Source: Fluviicola sp.
GTDB lineage: Bacteria > Bacteroidota > Bacteroidia > Flavobacteriales_D > Crocinitomicaceae
Reading direction: 5' to 3'
Assembly: GCF_030151805.1 (NCBI RefSeq)
Contig: NZ_JASLCN010000046.1
Location: 1-31,142 of the forward strand
DNA length: 31,142 nt
Shown piece after piece: positions 1 through 7,219 of this stretch. The first letter of the stretch is position 1. Each line of letters starts with the position of its first letter. The notes below the pieces were generated by a model. The model was not told where the DNA came from. It was given only the letters and a program-made list of their open reading frames with translations, and made no database searches. Made by a program: the position numbers and the translations under genes.

Positions 1-457
1 AGGTTGCTCCGCCATTGATGGAATATTGCAAATAAACGCCTTCATCCGGTTCGTCCGGTCCTTCACATGGAGCAGCATCTCCCTGTTCTGCAAAAAGCAG
101 GTCGAAACAAATGGAAACTCCTGCTGTTGCAGCAGTGAGATTGTATGGGGCAGAAGTCAGTGTTCGTGGAACGCTGGTTGTACTTCCCATCCAGGCATGC
201 GGAGTTCCGTCAACACCTCCTGATGAACAGGGATTGTTGAAATTGGTAGATCCGGGAGTTGCTCCCCAGCCGGAACCAAAAGCTCCGCCGTTGAATGTTT
301 CATTCAGAACCATTTGCCCCGTTGAAGAACCAAATGCAGTTAAGCTAACAGGTTGTCCGCAGGTAATGGTGGTGGAGCTTGCGGAAGCATTGATATCGCA
401 TTGAGCAAATATCACAGAATAGTGAGTTAATAAGAGTAGTAGCAGACATTTTTTCAT
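1..457 (-). CDS. Secreted protein, N-terminal part only (cut by left window end)
   Basis: The reading frame opens at ATG 457 on the minus strand and stays open to base 1, so only about 152 N-terminal residues are present. It begins with a clear signal peptide (MKKCLLLLLLTHYSVIFAQC, predicted cleavage near residue 19). A Cys/Thr/Ser/Gly-rich mature region follows. Around residues 52-75 there is an ETFNGGAFGSGWG segment, and near residues 139-151 an EGVYLQYSINGGAT segment. The latter resembles the reelin-like or sialidase-like beta modules common in long secreted Bacteroidota proteins, many of which are exported by the type IX system. The C-terminus, where a sorting domain would lie, is outside the window. 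The family assignment is by resemblance only; the signal peptide and open frame are directly visible. Confidence 0.75.
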   Translation of the reverse strand, partial: MKKCLLLLLLTHYSVIFAQCDINASASSTTITCGQPVSLTAFGSSTGQMVLNETFNGGAFGSGWGATPGSTNFNNPCSSGGVDGTPHAWMGSTTSVPRTLTSAPYNLTAATAGVSICFDLLFAEQGDAAPCEGPDEPDEGVYLQYSINGGAT

Positions 458-808
458 GCTGGCTTTTTTTGGAAATAATGAAATAAACGACCCTGCGAAA
501 CAAGCGCAAAAGCCATATTCATCTACTTCCTGAAAAGGAAGGGAATACCTTTAAGTTTTTTCGAAATCGTCTGGGAGAGAGAGCAACGATTCGAGTTTAA
601 ACCAATACCGTATTTGTCTTGGTTCAATACACGAAAATCACCCGTTGCGTTAGCAACAAGTTGTTAGTAGTAGACCCTAAAATTAATCAGTGCCGTAGAT
701 GTAATACATCAAAGTTAACGAAGAGAATATAAAAAAGGATGCTTCATGTTTAATAATTAACATAAAGCATCTAAAAAATGACAATATTAACTAAGGGAAA
801 AGAATCTG
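458..808. other. Intergenic region between two minus-strand genes
   Basis: About 350 bases without a credible ORF. It must hold the promoter of the secreted-protein gene at 457, but I see no exact TAnnTTTG box there. It contains a short hairpin GTTGC-gtta-GCAAC near 645-660 and a 6-bp dyad AACCAA/TTGGTT near 600-626, both too weak to name. The only well-supported element is the terminator at 731-771. Confidence 0.4.
731..771 (-). terminator. Rho-independent terminator of the LiaF-like/LytS/LytTR operon
   Basis: Read on the minus strand, GATGCTT-t-ATGTT, an 8-base AT loop, then AACAT-g-AAGCATC form a 12-bp stem with one internal mismatch. It is followed directly by TTTTTT (731-736). It lies about 40 bases after the stop of the LytTR regulator, which fits an operon end. 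Confidence 0.75.
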
Positions 809-1534
809 TTAAAGCCCCAAACGAGACTTCAGATCGCTGTAGGAAGAGCGGGAAATTGGAATACTCGTACCACTTTTCAGAATGGCTACATAGCTGTTTT
901 TTTCATAGGATTCGATCTTTGTAAGCTGATTGACATTCAGGATGTAAGAACGGTGAATACGAATGAACTGGTCTTTGGGAAGTACTTGTTCAAAGTGATT
1001 CATGGTCTGTTTTTTCAGAATGTATTTTTTGCCCTGGTAGATCTTCACATAATCATCGTATGCTTCAATGTAATCGACATCCTGGATCGGAATGATTTTA
1101 ATTTCCGTTCCGTCTTTGACCACGATCCGGTTTTGTTCGTGAATGATTTGAAGCGGAATTTCGTTTTTGGAATTCCCGTTTAATTCCGAATTCCGTTTTT
1201 TGCTGACTGCAGCATCAAAACGCTCTTCCGAAAAAGGTTTCAGGAGGTAATCCAGTGCGTTCACTTCAAAGGCTTTCAACGCAAATTCATCAAAAGCGGT
1301 CGTGAAAATAACCGATGGCGCTTCTGACAATAATTCCAATAATTCAAAACCGCTGATCTTCGGCATCTGGATATCCAGGAACAATAAATCAGGTTTTAAT
1401 TCCGGAATTAATTTCAATGCTTCGAATCCGTCACTGGCTTCACCAACAAGGGTAATGTCGCTGTACTTCTGTAAATGTTTTTTGACAACTTCTCTCGCCA
1501 AAGGTTCGTCGTCTACAATAAATGCCTTAATCAT
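809..1534 (-). CDS. LytTR-family response regulator
   Basis: A 241-residue two-domain response regulator. Residues 1-115 form a CheY-like receiver: acidic pair D8-D9, phospho-acceptor Asp54 in LLFLDIQMP, Thr78-Thr79, and Lys99 in the YLLKPF motif. Residues about 135-240 are a LytTR DNA-binding domain (IPIQDVDYIEAYDDYVKIY, then FIRIHRSYILNVNQL). LytTR regulators bind pairs of short direct repeats about two helical turns apart. The gene overlaps the upstream histidine kinase by 4 bp, so kinase and regulator are almost certainly co-translated partners. It is the last gene of the operon and is followed by the terminator at 731-771. A plausible target site is the direct repeat at 3443-3476 in front of its own operon; that link is inference. 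Confidence 0.95.
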   Translation of the reverse strand: MIKAFIVDDEPLAREVVKKHLQKYSDITLVGEASDGFEALKLIPELKPDLLFLDIQMPKISGFELLELLSEAPSVIFTTAFDEFALKAFEVNALDYLLKPFSEERFDAAVSKKRNSELNGNSKNEIPLQIIHEQNRIVVKDGTEIKIIPIQDVDYIEAYDDYVKIYQGKKYILKKQTMNHFEQVLPKDQFIRIHRSYILNVNQLTKIESYEKNSYVAILKSGTSIPISRSSYSDLKSRLGL

Positions 1535-2556
1535 TGCGGGATCAAAATTTTAGTAATGAATAGCTTGTCTTGTTTTTCAGTAGTAAGCAGATCGTATTGA
1601 TTGTATAACAGAGAAAGTCTTCTTCGAACACTGGTTAACCCGAATCCTTTTCCTGTTTTGTACTGAACATAATCAGGATCATACGGATTGCGGACTTCCA
1701 CTTGCAAGCCGTTTTCGGATTGGGTAACGCCGATGTAAATGGTGACTTCTTCCGTTGAACCGTATAATCCGAATTTGATTGCATTTTCAATCAGAGGTTG
1801 CAGTAAAAGTGGCGGAACCGGTGTTTGAAGACATTCTTCCCGGATGTCGAATTCCGTTTTCAAACGGTGTCCGAAACGGATCTTTTCGATTTCCAGGTAG
1901 CGTTTCACCTGTTCGATTTCCTCGGAAAAGGGAACGAGTGTTTGAATATCTTTTCGCAAAGTTCCTCTCAGGAAATCACTCAATAATAAAATCATGCGGT
2001 TTGCTTCCTTCGGGTTTATTTCAGTCAGTGCTCCGATCGAATTCAGGCTGTTGAACAAAAAGTGCGGTTGTAATTGTTGGTGAATATTATCCAGTTCTGC
2101 TTTGGTAAGTGCCCGCTCCTGTTCTATCAGTTGTTGTTGAACCTGCGATTGAATTTGCCTGTTTTTATTGATCCACCAATATAAACTGGTGGAAATCAGG
2201 ATGAAAAATACGATGTAGGCACGCGCACTTTCAAAAGGTAAAATGTATTGACTCCAGCGTTCATCACCCAACACCAGTTTAAAAGCACTGTTGATTAACA
2301 CCTGGTAAAATGCGGTGAGAGCCAGAATTAATCCGAAATTGGAAAAATTCACCGGGCTTTTCGCGTGGTAATAAGTTTGAATGAAGTAGAGGATTTGAGA
2401 AATAATGGAAATAATCAATCCTGAAAACAAGGCATCTTTCCATGCAATATCTGCCGGGAAATGATTGACCAGTAACAGACAAAAAAGTACAAGACTAGCA
2501 ACTACCGTCCAAACGATGAAAAGCAATTGTACCCTTGTACTTGTTCTGTTAAACAT
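1531..2556 (-). CDS. LytS/YehU-type sensor histidine kinase
   Basis: A 341-residue membrane sensor kinase. The N-terminal ~130 residues hold four hydrophobic segments (about 12-31, 43-62, 74-95, 112-130) and no large periplasmic domain. This architecture senses within or at the membrane. A short coiled coil (about 132-160) leads to the His_kinase box HQQLQPHFLFNSLNSIGAL with the phospho-acceptor His at residue 165. The ATPase part carries the N-box LLLQPLIENAIKFG near 255-268 and a GKGFGL G-box near 308-313. The gene starts 16 bp after the LiaF-like gene ends and overlaps the LytTR gene by 4 bp. Pairing with a LiaF-like protein suggests an envelope-stress sensor, by analogy to LiaFSR only. 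Confidence 0.93.
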   Translation of the reverse strand: MFNRTSTRVQLLFIVWTVVASLVLFCLLLVNHFPADIAWKDALFSGLIISIISQILYFIQTYYHAKSPVNFSNFGLILALTAFYQVLINSAFKLVLGDERWSQYILPFESARAYIVFFILISTSLYWWINKNRQIQSQVQQQLIEQERALTKAELDNIHQQLQPHFLFNSLNSIGALTEINPKEANRMILLLSDFLRGTLRKDIQTLVPFSEEIEQVKRYLEIEKIRFGHRLKTEFDIREECLQTPVPPLLLQPLIENAIKFGLYGSTEEVTIYIGVTQSENGLQVEVRNPYDPDYVQYKTGKGFGLTSVRRRLSLLYNQYDLLTTEKQDKLFITKILIPQ

Positions 2557-2572
2557 ATGGATTGGTTATTGT

Positions 2573-3388
2573 TTATTTGCTGAAACTATTGACTTCGATT
2601 CCGCCAAAAATGCAGGCTCCTCTCAAAACGATCACTTTGTTCGGTTCACCGGATTCTCTTTGATACACCGGGCGTTTGTCTTCGTAAGCCCCGAAAACAC
2701 TTGCTACTTCGGAAATGACCTCCCAGTTATTCGGAATGGTTAATGTTGTTCCTCCGAAAATGGTTGTCAGATCAACCACTACGCGGCCTTCGAAATCTGC
2801 TTGCGAAAGATTTACATCCGTTCCTCCGAAGATGGAAACGATATCTGCTCCTTTGAAATTCTTACTGAGAACCGTTTTGGTAATCCCGCCAAAAAAACTA
2901 ACACTGTCGATGAAATCATCTTCGTTGTATTTGTAAGCACCGTAACCTCTGTGATGAGCTTCGTGAATGTGCTTCCAGTTTTCCTTGGTAAAACGATGAT
3001 GTCTTCTTTTGTGTTTTCCGAATTTCCTGCTGGAGAAAACGATGACCAGTCCAACGATAATCAATGCAACCGGAAGAATGAGTTTTACATCAATCAAATC
3101 CGGATACCATTGCGTCCAGAGAAAGATGTTTCCAATCAGGATGAGCACGTAGCCGTGAAACTTTCTGAATTTGTGTTTGATAAGCACCACGATCCCGATG
3201 ACGATGAGGATCATTTGCCAGCTTAATAGATAATCCGGAATTTTATATTCCAATTGTTTTAAGAGGTAAACAACGCCAAAGAATACAATGGCTAAACCTC
3301 CTGCTATTTTTCCGCGACGATGACTTTTTTGAGCTTTTAGAATTTCGTGTTCGATTTCCGTGCGGATATTCATGTTATCTGTTTCCAT
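2573..3388 (-). CDS. LiaF-like membrane protein with FGG-repeat C-terminal domain
   Basis: A 271-residue protein counted from the ATG at 3388. An ATG at 3400 (275 residues) is possible, but the -7 box at 3409-3416 would then leave almost no leader. A cytosolic N-terminus precedes four short hydrophobic segments between about residues 28 and 120 (LiaF/DUF5668-type region). A basic His-rich linker (KHKRRHHRF) follows, then a soluble C-terminal domain with recurring FGG turns (SFFGGI, SIFGGTDV, TIFGGTTL, CIFGGIEV) about 21-25 residues apart, except for one longer gap. This is the LiaF C-terminal fold (older name DUF2154). LiaF proteins modulate a partner histidine kinase during cell-envelope stress. 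Here the gene heads an operon with a LytS-type kinase and a LytTR regulator, so the likely role is accessory regulator of that kinase. Confidence 0.82.
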   Translation of the reverse strand: METDNMNIRTEIEHEILKAQKSHRRGKIAGGLAIVFFGVVYLLKQLEYKIPDYLLSWQMILIVIGIVVLIKHKFRKFHGYVLILIGNIFLWTQWYPDLIDVKLILPVALIIVGLVIVFSSRKFGKHKRRHHRFTKENWKHIHEAHHRGYGAYKYNEDDFIDSVSFFGGITKTVLSKNFKGADIVSIFGGTDVNLSQADFEGRVVVDLTTIFGGTTLTIPNNWEVISEVASVFGAYEDKRPVYQRESGEPNKVIVLRGACIFGGIEVNSFSK

Positions 3389-3408
3389 AATCTGAACCAT
3401 TTACAAAG

Positions 3409-3416
3409 CAAAGGTA
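3409..3416 (-). promoter_or_regulatory. -7 promoter box (TACCTTTG) of the LiaF-like/LytS/LytTR operon
   Basis: An exact match to the Bacteroidota -7 consensus TAnnTTTG, 20 bases upstream of the ATG at 3388. A TTTTG at 3442-3446 could serve as the -33 element, but the spacing (25) is longer than usual. A promoter with a poor -33 region is typical of one that depends on an activator. Confidence 0.6.
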
Positions 3417-3442
3417 GAAGAAGGAAGAAGAGTTCACCACTC

Positions 3443-3476
3443 AAAATCGGTCAACGGTGGACGAAAATCGGTTAAC
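3443..3476 (-). promoter_or_regulatory. Direct repeat with 21-bp period, candidate LytTR binding site
   Basis: On the minus strand GTTAACCGATTTT (3476-3464) is repeated as GTTGACCGATTTT (3455-3443), 12 of 13 bases identical, with start-to-start distance 21 bp. The half-sites include ACGTTAAC and ACCGTTGAC, which resemble the GTT core of known LytTR sites (AgrA, ComE). If transcription starts near 3402, the pair spans about -41 to -74, the usual activator position. It overlaps the stop codon of the upstream YdeI-like gene. Repeat and spacing are seen; regulator identity is inferred. Confidence 0.6.
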
Positions 3477-4086
3477 GTCCGTATTTCCACTCTTTTGACT
3501 TGCCTTCTTTCAGGTTTTCAAGCATTTGTTCCAATCTTCTCTGCCTGGTTTCCGCTCTTTTTGCCTCCGCAATCCAGACAATGTATTCCTTTTTGTGAGA
3601 TGGAGGAAACCCTTCGAAAACCCTTTTTGCCTGCGGATTTTTATCCAGTACTGCCTGCAATTCTGCCGGAACCTCCAACACAGATTTGTCTGTTTTCGGA
3701 GCCCTTGCACGCGGTTTGACTCCTTGCCCGATTAAATGCATGGCTTCCACAATGCCGGCTCCGAGCTGATCACGGCCGGGCAGATCGGAAAGCGCAGTGA
3801 TTTTTCCCAAACTTCCCATACCACCTTCTTCTGCGCGTTTGAAAATCCCGTAAGGATCACTCATTTCGGATTGCAGCCAAAAACCAAAGGCACAATGATT
3901 CTTGAATGAAGCCATGCTACACAGGATTTTCCCGCGATACATAAAATGCGGAAAACTCCATTTCCAGCCTTCTTCCACTTCCGGGCAAAACGCATGAATG
4001 GTTTCCCGCAATTGAGTCAGAATGGGCTGCGCAAAGTCGGCAGAATTTGAAATATAAGCCGTAATTCTGTCATCAAGCTGCTTCAT
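3472..4086 (-). CDS. DUF1801 / YdeI (OmpD-associated) family protein
   Basis: A 204-residue soluble protein. Residues about 15-120 form a DUF1801-type fold (EEGWKWSFPHFMYRGKILCSMASFKNHCAFGFW). Residues about 140-200 are the YdeI/OmdA-like C-terminal segment (VPAELQAVLDKNPQAKRVFEGFPPSHKKEY, then IVWIAEAKRAETRQRRLEQML). Proteins of this family are widespread, small and cytosolic; some bacterial members are linked to resistance to cationic peptides, but the biochemical role is not settled. It overlaps the following membrane-protein gene by 14 bp, so the two are likely one transcript. Its 3' end overlaps the candidate LytTR site of the next operon. Confidence 0.85.
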   Translation of the reverse strand: MKQLDDRITAYISNSADFAQPILTQLRETIHAFCPEVEEGWKWSFPHFMYRGKILCSMASFKNHCAFGFWLQSEMSDPYGIFKRAEEGGMGSLGKITALSDLPGRDQLGAGIVEAMHLIGQGVKPRARAPKTDKSVLEVPAELQAVLDKNPQAKRVFEGFPPSHKKEYIVWIAEAKRAETRQRRLEQMLENLKEGKSKEWKYGR

Positions 4087-4489
4087 CTGTTTTCTTTTTT
4101 CGAATCAGGAAATAAGCTATAAATCCGACCGGAATAAACGTAAACAGGCAGCTAACCAGCATCCAGTTCGGATAATGAGACAGTACTGTTTGAATCAAAG
4201 CCAATACATTCAATACAACGATGGTAGCGAACATAGGCTTGAAAGAAGTTCTGCCGGAAATGAACGTACTGACAATTGCCGCAATAAAGGCTGCGAATGC
4301 CCAATTGATCACAACAACCAATTTGGAACCGAAGGGAATATCATTTTCAATAAATGCTGCTTTCAAAGAAGGATCAGTAGGAAAGGGCTTATCCAAAGGG
4401 AAAAGATATGAGCTTAAACTGTCTCCGAGAGCAACAAAAAGCCCTCCGATAATAATTCCAAGTACAATAGCGATCGTTGTTTTATTCAT
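4073..4489 (-). CDS. Small four-helix membrane protein, function unknown
   Basis: A 138-residue protein from ATG 4489. An in-frame extension upstream to 4744 is repeat-like AT-rich DNA and is not credible coding sequence. Four hydrophobic helices are visible (about 5-25, 54-75, 84-104, 111-130), with a short extracytoplasmic loop after helix 1 (LFPLDKPFPTDPSLKAAF) and a lysine-rich cytosolic tail (IRKKKTDEAA). I do not recognise a named family. The gene overlaps the YdeI-like gene by 14 bp at its 3' end. A TACATTTG box lies at 4492-4499, only two bases before the ATG, so it is either a chance match or gives a leaderless transcript. Confidence 0.75.
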   Translation of the reverse strand: MNKTTIAIVLGIIIGGLFVALGDSLSSYLFPLDKPFPTDPSLKAAFIENDIPFGSKLVVVINWAFAAFIAAIVSTFISGRTSFKPMFATIVVLNVLALIQTVLSHYPNWMLVSCLFTFIPVGFIAYFLIRKKKTDEAA

Positions 4490-4541
4490 ATCAAATGTAT
4501 TTCTAGTAAATATAGGAATTGAAACGTGAAAAGTGACAATG

Positions 4542-4688
4542 GAAAATTGAAAAGAGTGGAACCCATTTGCTAATTTGTAATGGATGATTATCAATCCGCG
4601 AGTATCGCTTTTTAACTTTTGCAACTTGTTCCGACGCTTCTGAATTGAAAAGTAAGAATTCCTTTTACCTTTTACCCTTTCAATTTTC
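4542..4688. repeat. Intergenic AATTGAAAA-type inverted repeat
   Basis: GAAAATTGAAA at 4542-4552 is matched by its exact reverse complement at 4678-4688, with about 125 bases between. The left arm extended by two bases (GAAAATTGAAAAG, 4542-4554) is identical to 10742-10754, inside another inverted-repeat region. The interior holds further text-like runs (CTTTTACCTTTTACCC near 4662-4677). No ORF is credible here. It lies in the gap between two divergent genes (4489 minus and 4764 plus). Confidence 0.5.
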
Positions 4689-4763
4689 AATTGAACCTTT
4701 TTGCCACTTCGCTGTATGTTGTACCAAAATTGATTTTTTAGCATTAAAACAAAAAACTGAAAA

Positions 4764-5408
4764 ATGACCCGATTGTACGTTATGATCTGTATGCTCGTCG
4801 GCGGAGCTTGTACCTTTACTCAATCCCGGGAAACACCGGTTCATATGACTGAATTCGAAGCTGTTTCCGTAAAATCGGATTATGATTCGACGCGGATTTC
4901 GAAAGTGCTTCCCCAACAGATTGAGGCCGTGAAAAAATACATTCAAAGCAAGGGTACAGCTTATTCTTCCCGGAAGGCGATTTTGGTCGATATGAAAATT
5001 CCGTCCAGGTATTTCCGGTTTTTTGTGGTGGATTTGAAAACAAACCAAATCCTTTCGAAAGGCTTATGCGCACATGGTTCCGGGTCGGAAATAGAGGGAA
5101 CGGATTCCCTGCAGTTCAGTAATGTGCCGAACTCCTACATGACTTCATTGGGAATGTATCAAATAGGAAATGCGTACCATGGAAGTTTCGGGAAATCGTA
5201 CAAATTACTCGGATTGGAAAAATCAAACAACAAAGCTTTGGCAAGAGCAATCGTCCTGCATCGTTATGGCTGCGTTCCGGAAGAAGAGCAGTATTACCCG
5301 ATTTGCAACAGTTTGGGTTGCGCCATGCTGGCAGAAAATTACTTTGAAGAATTAATCCCGATTATTGACAATGAGCCGAAACCGATGATTTTGAAGATTT
5401 ACTATTAA
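4764..5408 (+). CDS. L,D-transpeptidase-like murein protein (YkuD_2 type)
   Basis: A 214-residue exported protein. The N-terminus (MTRLYVMICMLVGGAC) is a signal sequence. Cys16 could be a lipidation site, although Gly at -3 is a weak lipobox. The C-terminal half matches the murein L,D-transpeptidase catalytic family common in Bacteroidota: HGSGS near 104-108, SLGMYQIG near 128-135, a conserved His166, then Ser183-Leu-Gly-Cys186, equivalent to the YkuD motif S/T-x-G-C with Cys186 as the likely nucleophile. Such enzymes cross-link peptidoglycan stem peptides or attach proteins to them in the periplasm. It is a single gene, convergent with mlaF. Active-site spacing supports the call, but substrate and lipidation are not determined. 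Confidence 0.85.
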   Translation: MTRLYVMICMLVGGACTFTQSRETPVHMTEFEAVSVKSDYDSTRISKVLPQQIEAVKKYIQSKGTAYSSRKAILVDMKIPSRYFRFFVVDLKTNQILSKGLCAHGSGSEIEGTDSLQFSNVPNSYMTSLGMYQIGNAYHGSFGKSYKLLGLEKSNNKALARAIVLHRYGCVPEEEQYYPICNSLGCAMLAENYFEELIPIIDNEPKPMILKIYY

Positions 5409-5473
5409 TTACGAATGATTCCCCTTAAGTACTGAGTTTTTAATTCGGCATTAGGAATTCGGAACTCGTAATT
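5407..5473. repeat. AATTCG-type degenerate intergenic repeat with terminal inverted 8-mer
   Basis: Between the convergent L,D-transpeptidase and mlaF genes, AATTACGA (5407-5414) is mirrored by TCGTAATT (5466-5473), with AATTCGGCATTAGGAATTCGG in between. Such AATTCG/GTAATTCG strings recur in Bacteroidota intergenic DNA. The arms could form a weak hairpin, but there is no clear T-run for termination. Confidence 0.35.
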
Positions 5474-5476
5474 TTA

Positions 5477-6238
5477 CTACTGGTTTTTCAGCGATTCCTT
5501 AATCTCCTTCATAAAGTCGGAAGCAAACACAAAATCATTGATTTCTTTGTTGTCAGTCGTAATGATAGATTTGCGGTCGCCCTGCCACCAGTTCTGACCT
5601 TTATTAATGAAAACAACATTGTCGCCGATTTCAATCACAGAGTTCATGTCGTGGGTAATGACAATCGTCGTGATTTCGTATTCGTAGGTAATCTCACGAA
5701 TCAGGTTATCAATAATGATGGATGTTTGCGGGTCCAATCCTGAATTCGGCTCATCACAGAACAGGTATTTCGGATTCATGGAAATAGCCCGTGCAATAGC
5801 GATTCGTTTCTGCATCCCTCCGGAACATTCCGCAGGAAACAATTTATTTCTCCCGGCAAGATTTACGCGCTCCAAACAAAAGTTCACACGGTCGAGCATT
5901 TCTTTCCGGCTCATTTTGGTAAACATCGTTAAAGGGAACATGATATTTTGTTCCACCGTCATCGAATCAAAAAGTGCTGAACCCTGGAATAACATTCCGA
6001 TTTCCTGGCGAATTTCTTTTCGCTGCAAACGATCCAGCTTGGTGAAATCCCTTCCGCTGTAAAGAATTTGTCCCGAATCAACTTCGTGAAGACCCACAAT
6101 GCATTTCGCCAATACGGATTTTCCCTGACCGGACTGACCGATGATCAGGTTCACTTTTCCTTTTTCGAAGGTTGTGCTAACGTCTTTCAGTACCTGATTA
6201 TCACCAAAGGTTTTATTGACATGGATAACTTCAATCAT
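5477..6238 (-). CDS. mlaF: MlaF-like ABC transporter ATP-binding protein
   Basis: A 253-residue ABC ATPase, full length for the MlaF/Ttg2A group. Visible motifs: Walker A GQSGQGKS (34-41), Q-loop near Gln85, signature CSGGMQKR (138-145), Walker B YLFCDEP with Glu163, D-loop SGLDP, and switch His196 in VITHDMNS. The signature variant SGGMxKR is typical of the Mla/Mce lipid-transport ATPases. It sits in the cytosol and powers phospholipid transport between inner and outer membranes together with the permease encoded just upstream, with which it overlaps by one base (TAATG). The substrate-binding MlaD protein is not encoded in this window, so it is presumably elsewhere. Confidence in family is high; direction of lipid flow cannot be read from sequence. 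Confidence 0.93.
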   Translation of the reverse strand: MIEVIHVNKTFGDNQVLKDVSTTFEKGKVNLIIGQSGQGKSVLAKCIVGLHEVDSGQILYSGRDFTKLDRLQRKEIRQEIGMLFQGSALFDSMTVEQNIMFPLTMFTKMSRKEMLDRVNFCLERVNLAGRNKLFPAECSGGMQKRIAIARAISMNPKYLFCDEPNSGLDPQTSIIIDNLIREITYEYEITTIVITHDMNSVIEIGDNVVFINKGQNWWQGDRKSIITTDNKEINDFVFASDFMKEIKESLKNQ

Positions 6239-6978
6239 TACAACAAGAACATTTGAGTTAGGAAGAAATTTGCAATCAGAATGGCAACACTTGAACTTAC
6301 AACGGCTTCGGTTGAAGATTTTCCTACGTCCAAAGCTCCGCCTTTTGTATAGTAACCTTTGTAAGATGCGATGGATGTGATCAGGAATGCGAATACCACT
6401 GTTTTTGTCAAGGCGTAAACAATGTCACTGTCTCTGTAAAAGAACCGGATTCCGTAAACATAGGTTTCTGTAGATGAAAGTCCGGAAAGCAATAAAGACA
6501 ACCATCCGCCCATCAAACTCAATCCGATAGAGAAAATAATCAGGATCGGGAAGAAAACCATTGCGGAAGTTACTTTCGGAAGAACCAGGTAGCTCAAAGA
6601 GTTAACCCCCATAATTTCCAATGCGTCAATTTGTTCCGTTACACGCATGGTTCCTACTTCCGAAGCAATATTGGAACCTACTTTTCCTGCTAAAATCAGG
6701 GAAATAATAGTCGGTGAAAATTCCAGGATAGTTGAAGAACGCGTAATGTAACCGATCGTGTAGGAAGGAAGCAATGGATTATCCATGTTCGAAGCGGTCT
6801 GCAAAGCAATAACTGCTCCCATAAAGGCAGACATCAATGCAACAATCGGAATCGACTTAACCCCAATCAGTTCCATTTCCTCAAAAAAACGCTTACGGAA
6901 TATTCTCCATTTCTCTGGTTTCGAAAACACAATGTATAACATCATGAAATACTTACCAATGTTTTGTATAATCGCCAT
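6238..6978 (-). CDS. mlaE: MlaE-like ABC transporter permease
   Basis: A 246-residue integral membrane permease from ATG 6978 (MAIIQNIGKYFMML). An in-frame ATG at 7026 would add 16 residues, but family proteins usually begin close to the KxGxYF segment and a near -7 sequence (TAACTTTA) lies just upstream of 6978. The protein shows an N-terminal amphipathic stretch, then about five membrane helices. It carries the MlaE signature GKVGSNIASEVGTMRVTEQ, followed by IDALEIMGVNS, which faces the ATPase. MlaE dimers form the inner-membrane core of the phospholipid ABC transporter that maintains outer-membrane asymmetry. It is followed directly by mlaF with a one-base overlap. Confidence 0.93.
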   Translation of the reverse strand: MAIIQNIGKYFMMLYIVFSKPEKWRIFRKRFFEEMELIGVKSIPIVALMSAFMGAVIALQTASNMDNPLLPSYTIGYITRSSTILEFSPTIISLILAGKVGSNIASEVGTMRVTEQIDALEIMGVNSLSYLVLPKVTSAMVFFPILIIFSIGLSLMGGWLSLLLSGLSSTETYVYGIRFFYRDSDIVYALTKTVVFAFLITSIASYKGYYTKGGALDVGKSSTEAVVSSSVAILIANFFLTQMFLL

Positions 6979-7026
6979 TTCGGATATAAAGTTAAAAAAA
7001 TATGAATAGAGGAATTCAAAATTCAA

Positions 7027-7219
7027 AATGTAAAAGTGAAAAGGGATCCTTGCTAGTTTATGAATTGCTAATTATGAATAAACACTTATCAAGTCCGTTA
7101 CATCTTCACACTTTTCCCTTTTCAAGAATACCTTAACCAGGATTATTCACTGCGTCTGATTGATAACTTGTTGAATCTGCTGGTATTTCGAAACATAAAA
7201 TCGGGTTACTTTTGTACCA
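7027..7219. other. Divergent intergenic region with 10-bp inverted repeat
   Basis: Between mlaE (minus) and the SprT-like gene (plus). TGAAAAGGGA at 7037-7046 is mirrored by TCCCTTTTCA at 7115-7124, part of AAAAGTG/CACTTTT text-like sequence like that at 4542-4688 and 10724-10859. A TACTTTTG -7 box (7207-7214, plus) sits at the right end. Confidence 0.4.
7207..7214 (+). promoter_or_regulatory. -7 box (TACTTTTG) upstream of the SprT-like gene
   Basis: Exact TAnnTTTG match, only five bases before the first available start (TTG 7220). Either the mRNA is nearly leaderless or translation begins at the later TTG at 7232. Confidence 0.5.

Noticed and set aside
580..690. tRNA-like stretch (CGATTCGAGT) left of the LytTR terminator
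   Set aside because: No cloverleaf could be drawn: there is no acceptor stem or anticodon arm around it.
4490..4744. N-terminal extension of the membrane protein at 4073-4489
   Set aside because: The extra frame is made of AT-rich repeat-like DNA and encodes low-quality Lys/Arg-rich sequence; the ATG at 4489 starts directly at a membrane helix.
5477..6978. MlaD gene expected beside mlaE and mlaF
   Set aside because: No MCE-domain protein is encoded on either strand nearby; the gene after mlaF is the convergent L,D-transpeptidase.
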